Assembly: GCA_026125795.1 (NCBI GenBank)
Contig: JAHCKM010000001.1
Span: 1 to 64,000 of the forward strand
DNA from: Burkholderiaceae bacterium
GTDB taxonomy: Bacteria; Pseudomonadota; Gammaproteobacteria; Burkholderiales; Burkholderiaceae_C
Length of the DNA stretch: 64,000 bases
Direction of reading: 5' to 3'
The notes under the pieces were generated by a model. The model did not search any database and was not told the DNA's origin. It saw nothing but the letters and a program-made list of their open reading frames with translations. Below, piece after piece: positions 16,128 to 24,097 of this stretch. Position 1 is the stretch's first letter. Each line of letters starts with the position of its first letter. The position numbers and the translations under genes were made by a program.

Positions 16128-18146
16128 ATGTTCAACAAGATCCTGATCGCCAATCGCGGAGAGATTGCCTGCCGCGTTGCCGCCACGGCACGCCGGCTGG
16201 GTGTGCGCACCGTCGCCGTGTATTCAGATGCCGATGCGCATGCCGCGCACGTCGCCGCCTGCGACCAGGCGGTGCACATCGGCGCTGCCGCGCCGCGCGA
16301 CAGCTACCTGCGCATCGAGCGCATCCTCGACGCCGCGCGGCAGACCGGTGCGCAGGCCATCCACCCGGGCTACGGTTTTCTGTCGGAGAACGAAGACTTC
16401 GCGCAGGCCTGCGCCGATGCCGGCATCGTCTTCATCGGTCCGCCGGCGTCTGCCATCGCCGCCATGGGCAGCAAGTCGGCGGCGAAATCCCTGATGGAAA
16501 AGGCCCGCGTGCCGCTGGTACCCGGCTATCACGGGCAGGACAACGATCCCGCACTGCTCGCGCGCGAGGCTGCGCGCATCGGATACCCGGTGCTGATCAA
16601 GGCCAGCGCCGGCGGCGGGGGCAAGGGCATGCGGCGCGTCGACCGGCCCGATGACTTCGCCGCCGCGCTCGCCGCCTGCCAGCGCGAGGCCAAGGCGAGT
16701 TTCGGCGACGACCACGTGCTGGTCGAGCGCTACGTCACGCGGCCGCGCCACATCGAGATCCAGGTGTTCGCCGACACGCACGGCCACGCGGTGTACCTGT
16801 TCGAGCGCGATTGTTCGGTGCAGCGCCGCCATCAGAAGGTGCTGGAGGAAGCGCCTGCGCCGGGCCTGAGCGCGCAGCGCCGCGCCGAGATGGGCGCGGC
16901 CGCGGTGGCGGCGGCGCAGGCGGTGGGCTACGTCGGCGCCGGCACGGTGGAGTTCATCGCCGAGCCGCACGAGAACGACCTGCGCTTCTATTTCATGGAA
17001 ATGAACACGAGGCTGCAGGTCGAGCATCCGGTGACCGAAGCGATCACCGGACTCGATCTGGTCGAGTGGCAATTGCGCGTCGCGGCCGGCGAGCCGCTGC
17101 CCATGCAGCAGCACGAGCTGGCGATTGGCGGCCACGCGATCGAGGCGCGCATCTGTGCCGAAAACCCCGATGCCGGGTTCCTGCCCGCCACCGGAACGCT
17201 GCGCACGCTGCGCTGGCCGGCACACGTGGCGTTTCGCCGCAATGCCGATGCCGTGGTCCAGCACGATCCGGCGGCGGTGCGCATCGATGCCGGCGTGCGC
17301 GAAGGCGATCCGATCACGCCGCACTACGATTCGATGATCGCCAAGCTGATCTGCTGGGGCACCACGCGTGAACAGGCGCTGGCGCGGCTCGATGCGGCGC
17401 TGGCCGACACGCACATCGTCGGCCCGCATACCAACGCCGCCTTCCTGCGCCGCGTGGTGAGCTCGCGTGCGTTCGCCCAGGCCGATCTCGACACCGCGCT
17501 GATCGAGCGCGAGCGCGCCGTACTGCTCGATCAGCCGCCGTTGCCGCTCGAAGTGGCCGCCGCCGGCGTGGTGGCGCACGCGCTGGCCGACGAGCGCGCG
17601 CTCGAAGGCGCCGATCCCTGGTCGCGCCGCGATGGCTTTCGGCTACACGGCGGCGCGCGGCGCCACTTTCACCTGCTGCGCGGCGCTGAAGAACACGCCG
17701 TCGCGTTGTCACGCCTGCATGACGGCGCGCTGCGCTTGCAGATCGGCGATGCCAACTGGCCGTTCTCGGTGCGATCGCAGGGCGAGCGACACGACGTCAC
17801 GCTCGGCGAGCGCCGCCTGCCGCTCTCCGTGTATGCGCACGGCGAGCAGGTGGCGGTGTTCGCGCCGGACGGCCGTGCCGACGTGCGCGAGGTCGACGAC
17901 ATCGCGCATGCCGGCGACAGCGCCTCCGGTACCGGCCAGCTCACCGCCCCGATGCCGGGCAAGCTGGTGGCCTACATGGCCAAGCCCGGCGACAAGGTCG
18001 CGCGCGGGCAGGCGCTGGCGGTGATCGAGGCGATGAAGATGGAGCACACCATTCATGCGCCGCGCGACGGCGTGGTGCGCGAGTGCCTCTACGCGCCGGG
18101 TGATCAGGTGGGCGAAGGCAGCGAGCTGCTGCGGCTGCAGGAGTGA
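16128..18146 (+). CDS. liuD: 3-methylcrotonyl-CoA carboxylase, biotin (alpha) subunit
   Basis: 672 residues: biotin carboxylase domain (FNKILIANRGEIACRV start; ATP-grasp loop KASAGGGGKGM near residue 160; MNTRLQVEHPVTE near 295), a linking BT region, and a C-terminal biotinyl domain with EAMKMEH, biotinylated Lys637. It carboxylates biotin and feeds LiuB. ATG 16128 begins the canonical N-terminus 16 bp after the hydrolase stop; the longer upstream open frame is shadow. Acetyl/propionyl-CoA carboxylase alpha is the alternative, but adjacency to liuA, B, C and E makes MCC the best call. Confidence 0.95.
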   Translation: MFNKILIANRGEIACRVAATARRLGVRTVAVYSDADAHAAHVAACDQAVHIGAAAPRDSYLRIERILDAARQTGAQAIHPGYGFLSENEDFAQACADAGIVFIGPPASAIAAMGSKSAAKSLMEKARVPLVPGYHGQDNDPALLAREAARIGYPVLIKASAGGGGKGMRRVDRPDDFAAALAACQREAKASFGDDHVLVERYVTRPRHIEIQVFADTHGHAVYLFERDCSVQRRHQKVLEEAPAPGLSAQRRAEMGAAAVAAAQAVGYVGAGTVEFIAEPHENDLRFYFMEMNTRLQVEHPVTEAITGLDLVEWQLRVAAGEPLPMQQHELAIGGHAIEARICAENPDAGFLPATGTLRTLRWPAHVAFRRNADAVVQHDPAAVRIDAGVREGDPITPHYDSMIAKLICWGTTREQALARLDAALADTHIVGPHTNAAFLRRVVSSRAFAQADLDTALIERERAVLLDQPPLPLEVAAAGVVAHALADERALEGADPWSRRDGFRLHGGARRHFHLLRGAEEHAVALSRLHDGALRLQIGDANWPFSVRSQGERHDVTLGERRLPLSVYAHGEQVAVFAPDGRADVREVDDIAHAGDSASGTGQLTAPMPGKLVAYMAKPGDKVARGQALAVIEAMKMEHTIHAPRDGVVRECLYAPGDQVGEGSELLRLQE

Positions 18147-18150
18147 AACG

Positions 18151-18220
18151 TAGCCCCCACGCTCACTGCGTTCGATGCCCCCGAGGGGGCAGGTCCGGCT
18201 TGGGGCGGCCCGGCGCCGGA
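18151..18220 (+). repeat. dispersed GC-rich repeat, copy A
   Basis: TAGCCCCCACGCTCACTGCG then TTCGATGCCCCCGAGGGGGC, AGGTCCGGCTTGGGGCGGCC. It starts four bases after the liuD stop. It shares CGCTCRCTGCGTTCG with the copy at 42537 and CCCCGAGGGGGC with that at 35215. CCCCCGAGGGGG is itself a near-palindrome and could terminate transcription. Confidence 0.6.
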
Positions 18221-18235
18221 CCGTCGCGCGCCTGA

Positions 18236-18550
18236 TCAGGCAGCTGGCAAGGACTCGGTCCAGCCTTCGCCCGGCATCGACAACTGCGAAGAGCCGAACT
18301 TCGACAGGCCGAACGTCGACGTGCCGGAAGCACCCGCCTCGACCGCTTCCTGCATCGCACCGCGAAACGCGCGCGCCAGCCGCGGCAAGTCGTTGCCCCG
18401 GCAGGCGTCGCACACCAGCAGCACGTCGCGAGCGTACAGAGGCTGCTTCAGCAGGCGGCCGATCTCGATGCCGTGGCCCAGTTCGCGCAGCAACGCGTAG
18501 TGGATGCGGGTGGCCAGTTGCAGGCGACGGTTGGAGCTCGGGATCATCAT
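18236..18550 (-). CDS. conserved hypothetical small protein
   Basis: 104 residues from ATG 18550 (MMIPSSNRRLQLATRIHYAL), codon use like its neighbours. It is mainly helical in the first 70 residues, with two Cys in LLVCDACRGNDLPRL, and ends in a Ser/Gly-rich tail (GASGTSTFGLSKFGSSQL). I do not recognise a domain. It is transcribed against the liu genes, between liuD and liuE; the C-terminal pattern resembles small Burkholderiales proteins of unknown role. A longer frame to 18724 would run over the liuE promoter, so it is rejected. Confidence 0.55.
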   Translation of the reverse strand: MMIPSSNRRLQLATRIHYALLRELGHGIEIGRLLKQPLYARDVLLVCDACRGNDLPRLARAFRGAMQEAVEAGASGTSTFGLSKFGSSQLSMPGEGWTESLPAA

Positions 18551-18603
18551 CTGCGGTGCCTGCTGAGATGCATTGTCCGGCTGCGCTCGTGCGCGGCCAA
18601 TCC

Positions 18604-18652
18604 CGCGACCGCGGCTCGCGCGCACAACGAATCCGCAAAAGCCGCGGTCGCG
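18604..18652. repeat. 13-bp inverted repeat upstream of liuE
   Basis: CGCGACCGCGGCT (18604-18616) and its exact complement (18640-18652), separated by 23 bases. It lies between the divergent hypothetical gene and liuE. It may be an operator dyad or a transcript hairpin. TATAGT at 18674-18679 is a possible -10 for liuE, about 30 bp before its ATG. Confidence 0.5.
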
Positions 18653-18708
18653 CAAGCGGAAACCATGCACCGCTATAGTGGTGCGCAGATCCCGAACGTG
18701 GGCGAGAC

Positions 18709-19629
18709 ATGACGATTCCTTCACGCGTCACGCTGGTCGAGGTCGGGCCGCGCGACGGCCTGCAGAACGAGAAACAACCGGTCGCCACCGAGCACAAGGT
18801 GGCGCTGGTGCAGCACCTGCAGGATGCCGGCCTGCGCGAGATCGAGGTCACCAGTTTCGTCAGCCCCAAGTGGGTGCCGCAGATGGCCGACAACACGCAG
18901 GTGATGGCCGGGATCCGGCGCAGGACCGGCGTGCGCTACTCGGTGCTCACCCCCAACATGAAGGGGCTCGAGGCGGCGCTGCCCTCCAAGCCCGACGAGA
19001 TCGTGGTGTTCGGCGCGGCCACCGAGGCGTTCAGCCAGCGCAACATCAACTGCTCGATCGCCGAGAGCATCGAGCGTTTCGCGCCGGTCGTCTCCGCCGC
19101 GCGCGAGGCCGGCATCAAGGTGCGCGGGGCCGTGTCGTGCGCGCTCGGCTGCCCGTATCAGGGCGACGTCTCGGCCGACGAGGTGGAGCGCGTCGTCAAG
19201 CTGCTGAAGGACATCGGCGTGCAGCATGTCGGCATCGCCGACACCATCGGCACCGGCACGCCGCGCAAGGCGCAGCGCGCGCTCGAGCGAGCGTTGAACC
19301 ACTACCCGCTGCACGAGGTGAGCGGCCATTTCCACGACACCTATGGTCAGGCGCTGGCCAACATCTATGCCTGCATGGAGATCGGCGTGCACACCTTCGA
19401 CGCCAGCGTCGCCGGCTTGGGCGGCTGCCCCTACGCCAAGGGCGCTACCGGCAACGTGGCGACCGAAGACGTGGTGTTCATGCTCGATGGTCTGGGCATC
19501 GAGACCGGCATTGAACTCGATGCGCTGGTCGACGCCGGCGCGTTCATCTCGGAGCAACTGGGCCGGCCGCCGGTCTCGCGCGTCGGGCGCGCGTTGCTGG
19601 CCAGGCGTGGCAAGGTGTTCGTGACGTGA
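18709..19629 (+). CDS. liuE: hydroxymethylglutaryl-CoA lyase
   Basis: 306 residues. It cleaves HMG-CoA to acetoacetate and acetyl-CoA, the last step of leucine degradation. Catalytic elements match HMG-CoA lyase: EVGPRDGLQNE (Arg15, Asp16), TSFVSPKWVPQMAD, metal-binding GHFHDTYGQA (His207, His209), and GLGGCPYAKGATGNVATED with Cys240. Compared with the paralogue at 1891 it retains the canonical SPKWVPQ loop, supporting true HMG-CoA specificity. It has its own upstream region (inverted repeat and possible TATAGT box), and a GTG-start gene overlaps its stop. Confidence 0.95.
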   Translation: MTIPSRVTLVEVGPRDGLQNEKQPVATEHKVALVQHLQDAGLREIEVTSFVSPKWVPQMADNTQVMAGIRRRTGVRYSVLTPNMKGLEAALPSKPDEIVVFGAATEAFSQRNINCSIAESIERFAPVVSAAREAGIKVRGAVSCALGCPYQGDVSADEVERVVKLLKDIGVQHVGIADTIGTGTPRKAQRALERALNHYPLHEVSGHFHDTYGQALANIYACMEIGVHTFDASVAGLGGCPYAKGATGNVATEDVVFMLDGLGIETGIELDALVDAGAFISEQLGRPPVSRVGRALLARRGKVFVT

Positions 19630-20114
19630 GCCTGGAGACGGAGCGTCCCGACGGGTTCAAGCGCGTCGCGCAGGCGCTGCGCGAACTGGGTCATGCGCAC
19701 GCCCCGGTGTGGCTCGACGTCGCCGCGCGCACGTCGCAGGAAGCGGCCGACGCGCTCGGCATCGCCGTGGGCCAGATCGCCAAAAGCGTGGTCTTCCGTC
19801 GCCGCAGCGACGACCGCGCCGTGCTGGTGATTGCATCGGGCGATCGTCGGGTTGACGAGTCCAAGGTCGGCGCCGTCACCGGTGAGCTCGGCCGCGCCGA
19901 CGCGCAGTTCGTGCGCACCGTCACCGGCTTCGTGATCGGCGGCGTCGCGCCGTTGGCGCACGCCACGACGCCGGTCACGCTGATCGATCGCGAGCTGTTT
20001 CGTTTTGCCGAGATCTGGGCCGCCGCCGGGCACCCCAACGGCGTTTTCAAGCTGACGCCGCAAGACCTCGAACGTTACACCGGCGCGCCGGTGGCCGACG
20101 TCGTCGTGGCATGA
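19626..20114 (+). CDS. YbaK/EbsC family aminoacyl-tRNA deacylase
   Basis: 162 residues from GTG 19626, overlapping the liuE stop (GTGA). The fold signature includes GIAVGQIAKSVVFRRR with the conserved Lys, and TGFVIGGVAPLAH (the GGxxP loop). YbaK-type enzymes deacylate mischarged Cys-tRNA(Pro) or related tRNAs. It is unrelated to leucine catabolism but translationally coupled to liuE and to the DUF1289 gene (ATGA). Confidence 0.9.
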   Translation: MSLETERPDGFKRVAQALRELGHAHAPVWLDVAARTSQEAADALGIAVGQIAKSVVFRRRSDDRAVLVIASGDRRVDESKVGAVTGELGRADAQFVRTVTGFVIGGVAPLAHATTPVTLIDRELFRFAEIWAAAGHPNGVFKLTPQDLERYTGAPVADVVVA

Positions 20115-20326
20115 GCGAAGGATCCACCGGCGTGCCTTCGCCGTGCGTCAACGTGTGCCGCATGGACGCGGTCAGCGGGCTGTGCGAAGGCTGCCTGCGC
20201 ACGATCGACGAGATCGCGGCCTGGGGCACGATGGACGACGCCGACAAGCGCGCCGTGTGGCAGCGGCTCGAGCAGCGCCGCGCGCTGCGGCCGGCCGCAA
20301 GCACCGCCCGCGAGGAAGCTTCATGA
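20111..20326 (+). CDS. DUF1289 small cysteine protein
   Basis: 71 residues. It shows PSPCVNVCRMDAVSGLCEGC, the DUF1289 pattern of four Cys (C-x3-C and C-x2-C) suggestive of metal or Fe-S binding, then LRTIDEIAAWGTMDDADKRAV. It overlaps the genes on both sides (ATGA). Function unknown. Confidence 0.88.
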   Translation: MSEGSTGVPSPCVNVCRMDAVSGLCEGCLRTIDEIAAWGTMDDADKRAVWQRLEQRRALRPAASTAREEAS

Positions 20327-20961
20327 AGCGCATCGGCTTTTACTTCGACGTGATCTCGCCGTTCGCCTACCTGGCCTTCGAGCACCTGCCCCAGGCGCTG
20401 GAAGGCTGCAGCTATGAGGTGCAGTACCGCCCGGTGCTGTTCGCCGGGCTGCTCGGCCACTGGGGCAACAAGGGCCCGGCCGAGATCGAGCCGAAGCGAC
20501 AGTGGACCTTCCGCCACATCGCCTGGCTGTCGCACACGCTGCAGATTCCGATGGACACGCCGGCGGTGCACCCGTTTAACCCCCTGCCGCTGCTGCGGCT
20601 TGCGCTGGCCTGCAGCCCGCCCGGCGACACGCCGAACCGGCGTGTGGTCGAGGCGCTGATGCGCCACGTGTGGCGCGGCGGCGCCGACGCCGCCGACCCG
20701 CAGCGTCTGCGCGCGCTCGCCGAGACGCTGGCGCCGCAGCGCGACCCGGCCGGCAATGACGTCAAGCAGGAGCTGCGCGCTTTCAGCGACGAGGCGCTCA
20801 AGCGCGGCGTGTTCGGCGTGCCGACCTTCGAGGTCGAGGGCCGGCTGTTCTGGGGCATCGACGCGCTGCCGATGGTGCGCGCCGCATTGTCGGACGACGC
20901 CTGGTTCCGCGGCGCGCAGTGGGATGCGGCTGCGGTCAAGCGGCCCGGCGTCACGCGCTGA
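20323..20961 (+). CDS. 2-hydroxychromene-2-carboxylate isomerase-like DsbA-fold protein
   Basis: 212 residues, kappa-GST/DsbA fold. MKRIGFYFDVISPFAYLAFE carries the SPF motif whose Ser binds glutathione, and GVFGVPTFEVEGRLFWGID is the cis-Pro segment. Such enzymes are GSH-dependent isomerases in aromatic degradation; physiological substrate unknown. ATG overlaps the DUF1289 stop. Its 3' end overlaps the convergent GST gene by 11 bp. Confidence 0.88.
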   Translation: MKRIGFYFDVISPFAYLAFEHLPQALEGCSYEVQYRPVLFAGLLGHWGNKGPAEIEPKRQWTFRHIAWLSHTLQIPMDTPAVHPFNPLPLLRLALACSPPGDTPNRRVVEALMRHVWRGGADAADPQRLRALAETLAPQRDPAGNDVKQELRAFSDEALKRGVFGVPTFEVEGRLFWGIDALPMVRAALSDDAWFRGAQWDAAAVKRPGVTR

Positions 20962-21640
20962 GCGTGCGCGGCTCGAGCGCCGCGATGCGCGCCGACAGCG
21001 CCGAGCCACGCCGGCGCAGGAACTGCAGCAGCCGCTCGTCGTAGTCGGTCGCCACCGCGCCGCGCACCGAGGCGCGTGCGGCCAGCTGCGCGCGCCACGC
21101 GCCGACCTTCGGCGCCGCATCGAAGAAGCCGAAGTCGTCGATGCGCTCGAAGGCGTCGAAATAGCGGAACACCGGCCCGAACACCGCGTCGACCATCGAG
21201 AAGCACGTGCCGTCGAACCACGGCCCGTCGCCCAAGGCGGCCTCCAGCGTGGCGAAGCGCTGCACCAGCTCGTCGCGGCGCGAGCGCAGCGCGGCAGGGT
21301 CGGGCGCGGCGTAGAACGCGGCGATGCCGTTGAGCACGGCCGAGCCGAACTCCATCCATGCGCGGTGCCGCGCGCGCCGCAGCGGCTCGGCCGGATGCAG
21401 GCGCGGCGCCAGCGTGTCGTCGAGGTATTCGCAGATCACCGCCGACTCGAAGATCGGCGTGTCGCCGACCAGCAGGACCGGCGTCTTGCCCAGCGGCGAC
21501 ACGGCCAGGAACCAATCGGGCTTGTGCGCGAGATCGACGTCGCACCGGGTGAACGCGACGCGCTTTTCGGCCAGCACGATCGCGGCGCGTTGCACGTAGG
21601 GGCACAGCGCGTGGCTGACGAGCGTCAGAGCGGGTGTCAT
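20951..21640 (-). CDS. glutathione S-transferase
   Basis: 229 residues from ATG 21640 (MTPALTLVSHALCPYVQRAA). The N-terminal thioredoxin-like domain has LCPYVQRA, with Cys in the omega-class catalytic position, and cis-Pro segment GKTPVLLVGDTPIFESAVI; the C-terminal domain is all-helical with WFDGTCFSMVDAVFGPVF. Likely GSH-dependent reductase/transferase in the cytosol. The upstream in-frame extension (to 21787) is Arg/Cys-rich and improbable. Followed 3' by overlap with the isomerase. Confidence 0.9.
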   Translation of the reverse strand: MTPALTLVSHALCPYVQRAAIVLAEKRVAFTRCDVDLAHKPDWFLAVSPLGKTPVLLVGDTPIFESAVICEYLDDTLAPRLHPAEPLRRARHRAWMEFGSAVLNGIAAFYAAPDPAALRSRRDELVQRFATLEAALGDGPWFDGTCFSMVDAVFGPVFRYFDAFERIDDFGFFDAAPKVGAWRAQLAARASVRGAVATDYDERLLQFLRRRGSALSARIAALEPRTLSA

Positions 21641-21659
21641 CACGAGGCTCCGCGTCACT

Positions 21660-22115
21660 TCAGCGTGCACCGGGCACGAAGCGTGCACTGCGGCGCAGCG
21701 CGAGCGCGCCGTCGCCGGCCAGCCACAGCACGATCGAGCTGATGCACAGGAACGCCGGGTACTCCCAGCCGCCGCCCTGGGCCACATGCACCCAGCCGTT
21801 GGGCAGGTGCACCCACACGATCACGAGCAGCATCGGCAGCGACAGCAGCGCGGTCTGGCGCGCATAGGCGCCGAGAATCAGCGCCAGGCCGATCGCGACC
21901 TCGGCCGCGAACACCGGGGCCACCAGCGCACCGGCGAGGCCGACCGATTCAAAGTATCTCGCCGTGCCGGCGAAGGTGAACACCAGCGGCTTGAGCAGCG
22001 CATGCGCGGTCCACATGATGCCGAGCGCGAGGCGCAGCAGCGTGAGGGCCCACGCGGTGGAGGAGGCGGCGGCGATCGGCGTTGCGGCCGCTCGGGATGA
22101 CAACACGGCAGACAT
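21660..22115 (-). CDS. DoxX-family membrane protein
   Basis: 151 residues with four hydrophobic segments: LLRLALGIMWTAHALLKPLV, VAPVFAAEVAIGLALILGAY, LSLPMLLVIVWVHLPNGW and YPAFLCISSIVLWLAGDGAL. This is the DoxX/SURF4-like layout. GGAG lies eight bases before ATG 22115, deciding this start. It is followed after 19 bp by the GST gene and probably cotranscribed. The LysR gene at 22197 diverges and likely regulates both. Confidence 0.88.
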   Translation of the reverse strand: MSAVLSSRAAATPIAAASSTAWALTLLRLALGIMWTAHALLKPLVFTFAGTARYFESVGLAGALVAPVFAAEVAIGLALILGAYARQTALLSLPMLLVIVWVHLPNGWVHVAQGGGWEYPAFLCISSIVLWLAGDGALALRRSARFVPGAR

Positions 22116-22147
22116 GGAGGCTCCAGAGGTTGATGCGGACATGGAGC

Positions 22148-22162
22148 GCAATCTAGGATTGC
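22148..22162. promoter_or_regulatory. candidate LysR operator GCAATC-TAG-GATTGC
   Basis: A perfect 6+6 bp inverted repeat with 3-bp centre, 33 bp upstream of doxX and 35 bp upstream of lysR, in the only 81 bp between the divergent genes. LTTRs commonly bind such dyads in divergent promoters. Confidence 0.5.
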
Positions 22163-22196
22163 ACGCATGCATTGAAAATAGGCCATCCTGCAAACA

Positions 22197-23081
22197 ATGA
22201 ATGCACCAATGCAAAGAGAACTCGGGACCGCGGACCTTGCGCTGCTGCTGGCGCTGGTGCGTGCCGGCAACCTGACCGGCGCGGCCCAGCTCGCCGGCGT
22301 CGACGGCTCGACGGTGTTCCGCGCCGTGCAGCGCGCCGAGCGCGTGCTCGGCCAGCGCCTGTTCGAGCGCTCACGCCAGGGCTATCGCGCCACCGAGCTG
22401 GGGCAGCGCCTGGCCGAGCATGCCGAGCGCATCGAGGCCGAGCTGGAGCGCGCACGCGCCGCGGCGCGCTCACCCGAGGCCGCGGTCAGCGGCCTGGTGC
22501 GCATCAGCACCACCGACACGCTGCTCAACGGCCTGCTGCTGCCGTCGCTGCGCGCGCTGTGCCAGGCGCATCCGCAGCTGCGGCTCGAGATCACCGCGCG
22601 CAACGAGCTGGCCAACCTGACGCAGCGCGAGGCCGACGTGGCGCTGCGCGCCACCACACGCGCGCCGGCGCACCTGGTGGGGCGCCAGCTCGGGCCGATC
22701 CGCTCGGCGGTGTTCATCGCGCGCGCGGCCGCGCCGCGCAAGGGCCGGGCGTTCGAACTGTCCGCGGCGCCGTGGATCGCGGTCGACGAGGCCCTGCCCG
22801 AGCATCCGTCGGTGCGCTGGCGCCGCAAGCACCTGCCGCGGGTGGAACCGGCGCTGCGCCTGAACAGCGTGCAAACGGTGTTCGACGCGGTGCGACAGGG
22901 CCTGGGCGTCGGCATCGCGCCGCTGTTTCTGGCACAGCCGTTCGACGACGTGGTCGCGCTGACGCCGCCGCTGCCCGAGTGCGAGACGCAGCTGTGGCTC
23001 TTGACGCACCCGGAGTCGCGCCACCTGCGGCGCATTCAGGCGGTGGCGGCGCACATTGCGCGCACCGTCGAGCTGCATTGA
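22197..23081 (+). CDS. LysR-family transcriptional regulator
   Basis: 294 residues. HTH region: LLLALVRAGNLTGAAQLAG then GSTVFRAVQRAERVLGQRLF. The effector domain follows (VRISTTDTLLNGLLLPSLRA). By position it probably controls the divergent doxX-GST genes. ATG 22197 has no clear SD; a second ATG at 22209 is possible. Confidence 0.92.
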   Translation: MNAPMQRELGTADLALLLALVRAGNLTGAAQLAGVDGSTVFRAVQRAERVLGQRLFERSRQGYRATELGQRLAEHAERIEAELERARAAARSPEAAVSGLVRISTTDTLLNGLLLPSLRALCQAHPQLRLEITARNELANLTQREADVALRATTRAPAHLVGRQLGPIRSAVFIARAAAPRKGRAFELSAAPWIAVDEALPEHPSVRWRRKHLPRVEPALRLNSVQTVFDAVRQGLGVGIAPLFLAQPFDDVVALTPPLPECETQLWLLTHPESRHLRRIQAVAAHIARTVELH

Positions 23082-23085
23082 CGGT

Positions 23086-23105
23086 GTGCGGCGGCTGCGC
23101 CGCGC
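23086..23105. terminator. GC-rich hairpin between convergent genes
   Basis: GCGGCG-GCTG-CGCCGC (23088-23103) lies between the lysR stop and the convergent small gene stop. It lacks a T-run on the plus strand; weak candidate for a shared terminator. Confidence 0.3.
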
Positions 23106-23110
23106 GCCGG

Positions 23111-23302
23111 TCAACGCTGCGGGGTCTGCAGCGTCGCGACCTGCAGCGGCGCGCTGGCTGCCGGTGCGCGGCGCGCCAGCCGGGCCTCCGAGGACGTGGC
23201 CGCGGACTGGTGGTCGGCGACCGCGCCCAGGCCGGTTAGAACGACGGCCGTCACGACGACCGAAAGGACAGCCGAGGTGGCGCGGATCGTGGTGCGGTTC
23301 AT
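23111..23302 (-). CDS. small membrane or exported peptide
   Basis: 63 residues from ATG 23302, preceded by AAGGGGAACGTC (good SD). A hydrophobic helix (SAVLSVVVTAVVLTGLGAVA) follows MNRTTIRAT, then an Ala/Ser-rich hydrophilic tail. It may be a signal peptide or a single anchor. No family recognised; support is the SD, the helix and codon use. Confidence 0.5.
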   Translation of the reverse strand: MNRTTIRATSAVLSVVVTAVVLTGLGAVADHQSAATSSEARLARRAPAASAPLQVATLQTPQR

Positions 23303-23438
23303 GACGTTCCCCTTGGTGACATCGCTGGGTTGCACGCGATGCCACGCCGGTTCACCTGCCGGGCGCCCATGCGTCGCCCGGGCGCTGCCGATGACCTGCG
23401 GCGGGCAGGCTGCGCTCGACCCGGAGCGGCCTTTCGGC

Positions 23439-23984
23439 TCAGTCGATGGCGCGGATGCCGAGCGCGGTCAGCGTGCCGGCGGTCAGCATGCCGGTGTCGC
23501 GCATGCCCTTGAGCGTCTGGAAGTGACGCACGCCTTCGACCAGTTCCGGGTGCATCAGGCCGTCCACCGAGCCTTCGTACAGGCCGAGGCGGGTCAGCTT
23601 GATCTGCACCTGCATGATCTGCAAACGCAGCTTTTCGGTCTCGGTGAGCACGACGGTCGAGCGCTGGCCGATGCGCGCGACTTTCGGCGGCGGTGTCGGC
23701 TCCACATGGGTCGTCGACAGTGCCACCTGGTGGGTGGCGCGCACCACCGCGTTGAGCGCGCGCGACGATGACGATCTGCGCGCCTCCTTGTGCGTCACGG
23801 GCGGCGCGGGCAGCGGCGCGGGGGCCGGCGCATCGGCATCGCTGCCGTTGAGCGGGAACAACGGTGTGGTCAGCGTCGACGGGGCGGTTTGGCTGTCGGT
23901 GGCGTCGGTGCGGGTGTCGCGATCGACCGATGGGCCTCCATGGCCGTTCACCAGCGACGACAGACCCTTGATGAATCGGCTCAT
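23439..23984 (-). CDS. peptidoglycan-binding-domain protein
   Basis: 181 residues. The N-terminal half is low complexity (PAPAPLPAPPVTHKEARRSS). The C-terminal 70 residues form a PG_binding_1-like unit: LQIMQVQIKLTRLGLYEGSV then DGLMHPELVEGVRHFQ and TALGI. No signal peptide is seen, so it is either cytosolic or exported by another route. ATG 23984 is the start consistent with the next gene upstream ending at 24098. Role unknown. Confidence 0.7.
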   Translation of the reverse strand: MSRFIKGLSSLVNGHGGPSVDRDTRTDATDSQTAPSTLTTPLFPLNGSDADAPAPAPLPAPPVTHKEARRSSSSRALNAVVRATHQVALSTTHVEPTPPPKVARIGQRSTVVLTETEKLRLQIMQVQIKLTRLGLYEGSVDGLMHPELVEGVRHFQTLKGMRDTGMLTAGTLTALGIRAID

Positions 23985-24097
23985 GCGGAGACTGCGAGGA
24001 GCGCGGCGCGGACCGCTGTATCCGACAGTAACGCCGATTCGACCGCCGCGGCCAGCCGGGGCAGGGTCGGTCCCACCCCTGAAACCGGGGTGGCGCG

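Noticed and set aside
18551-18724. Upstream extension of the hypothetical gene to 18724
   Set aside because: It would cover the liuE start and the inverted repeat; the extension has Arg/Gly-rich shadow composition.
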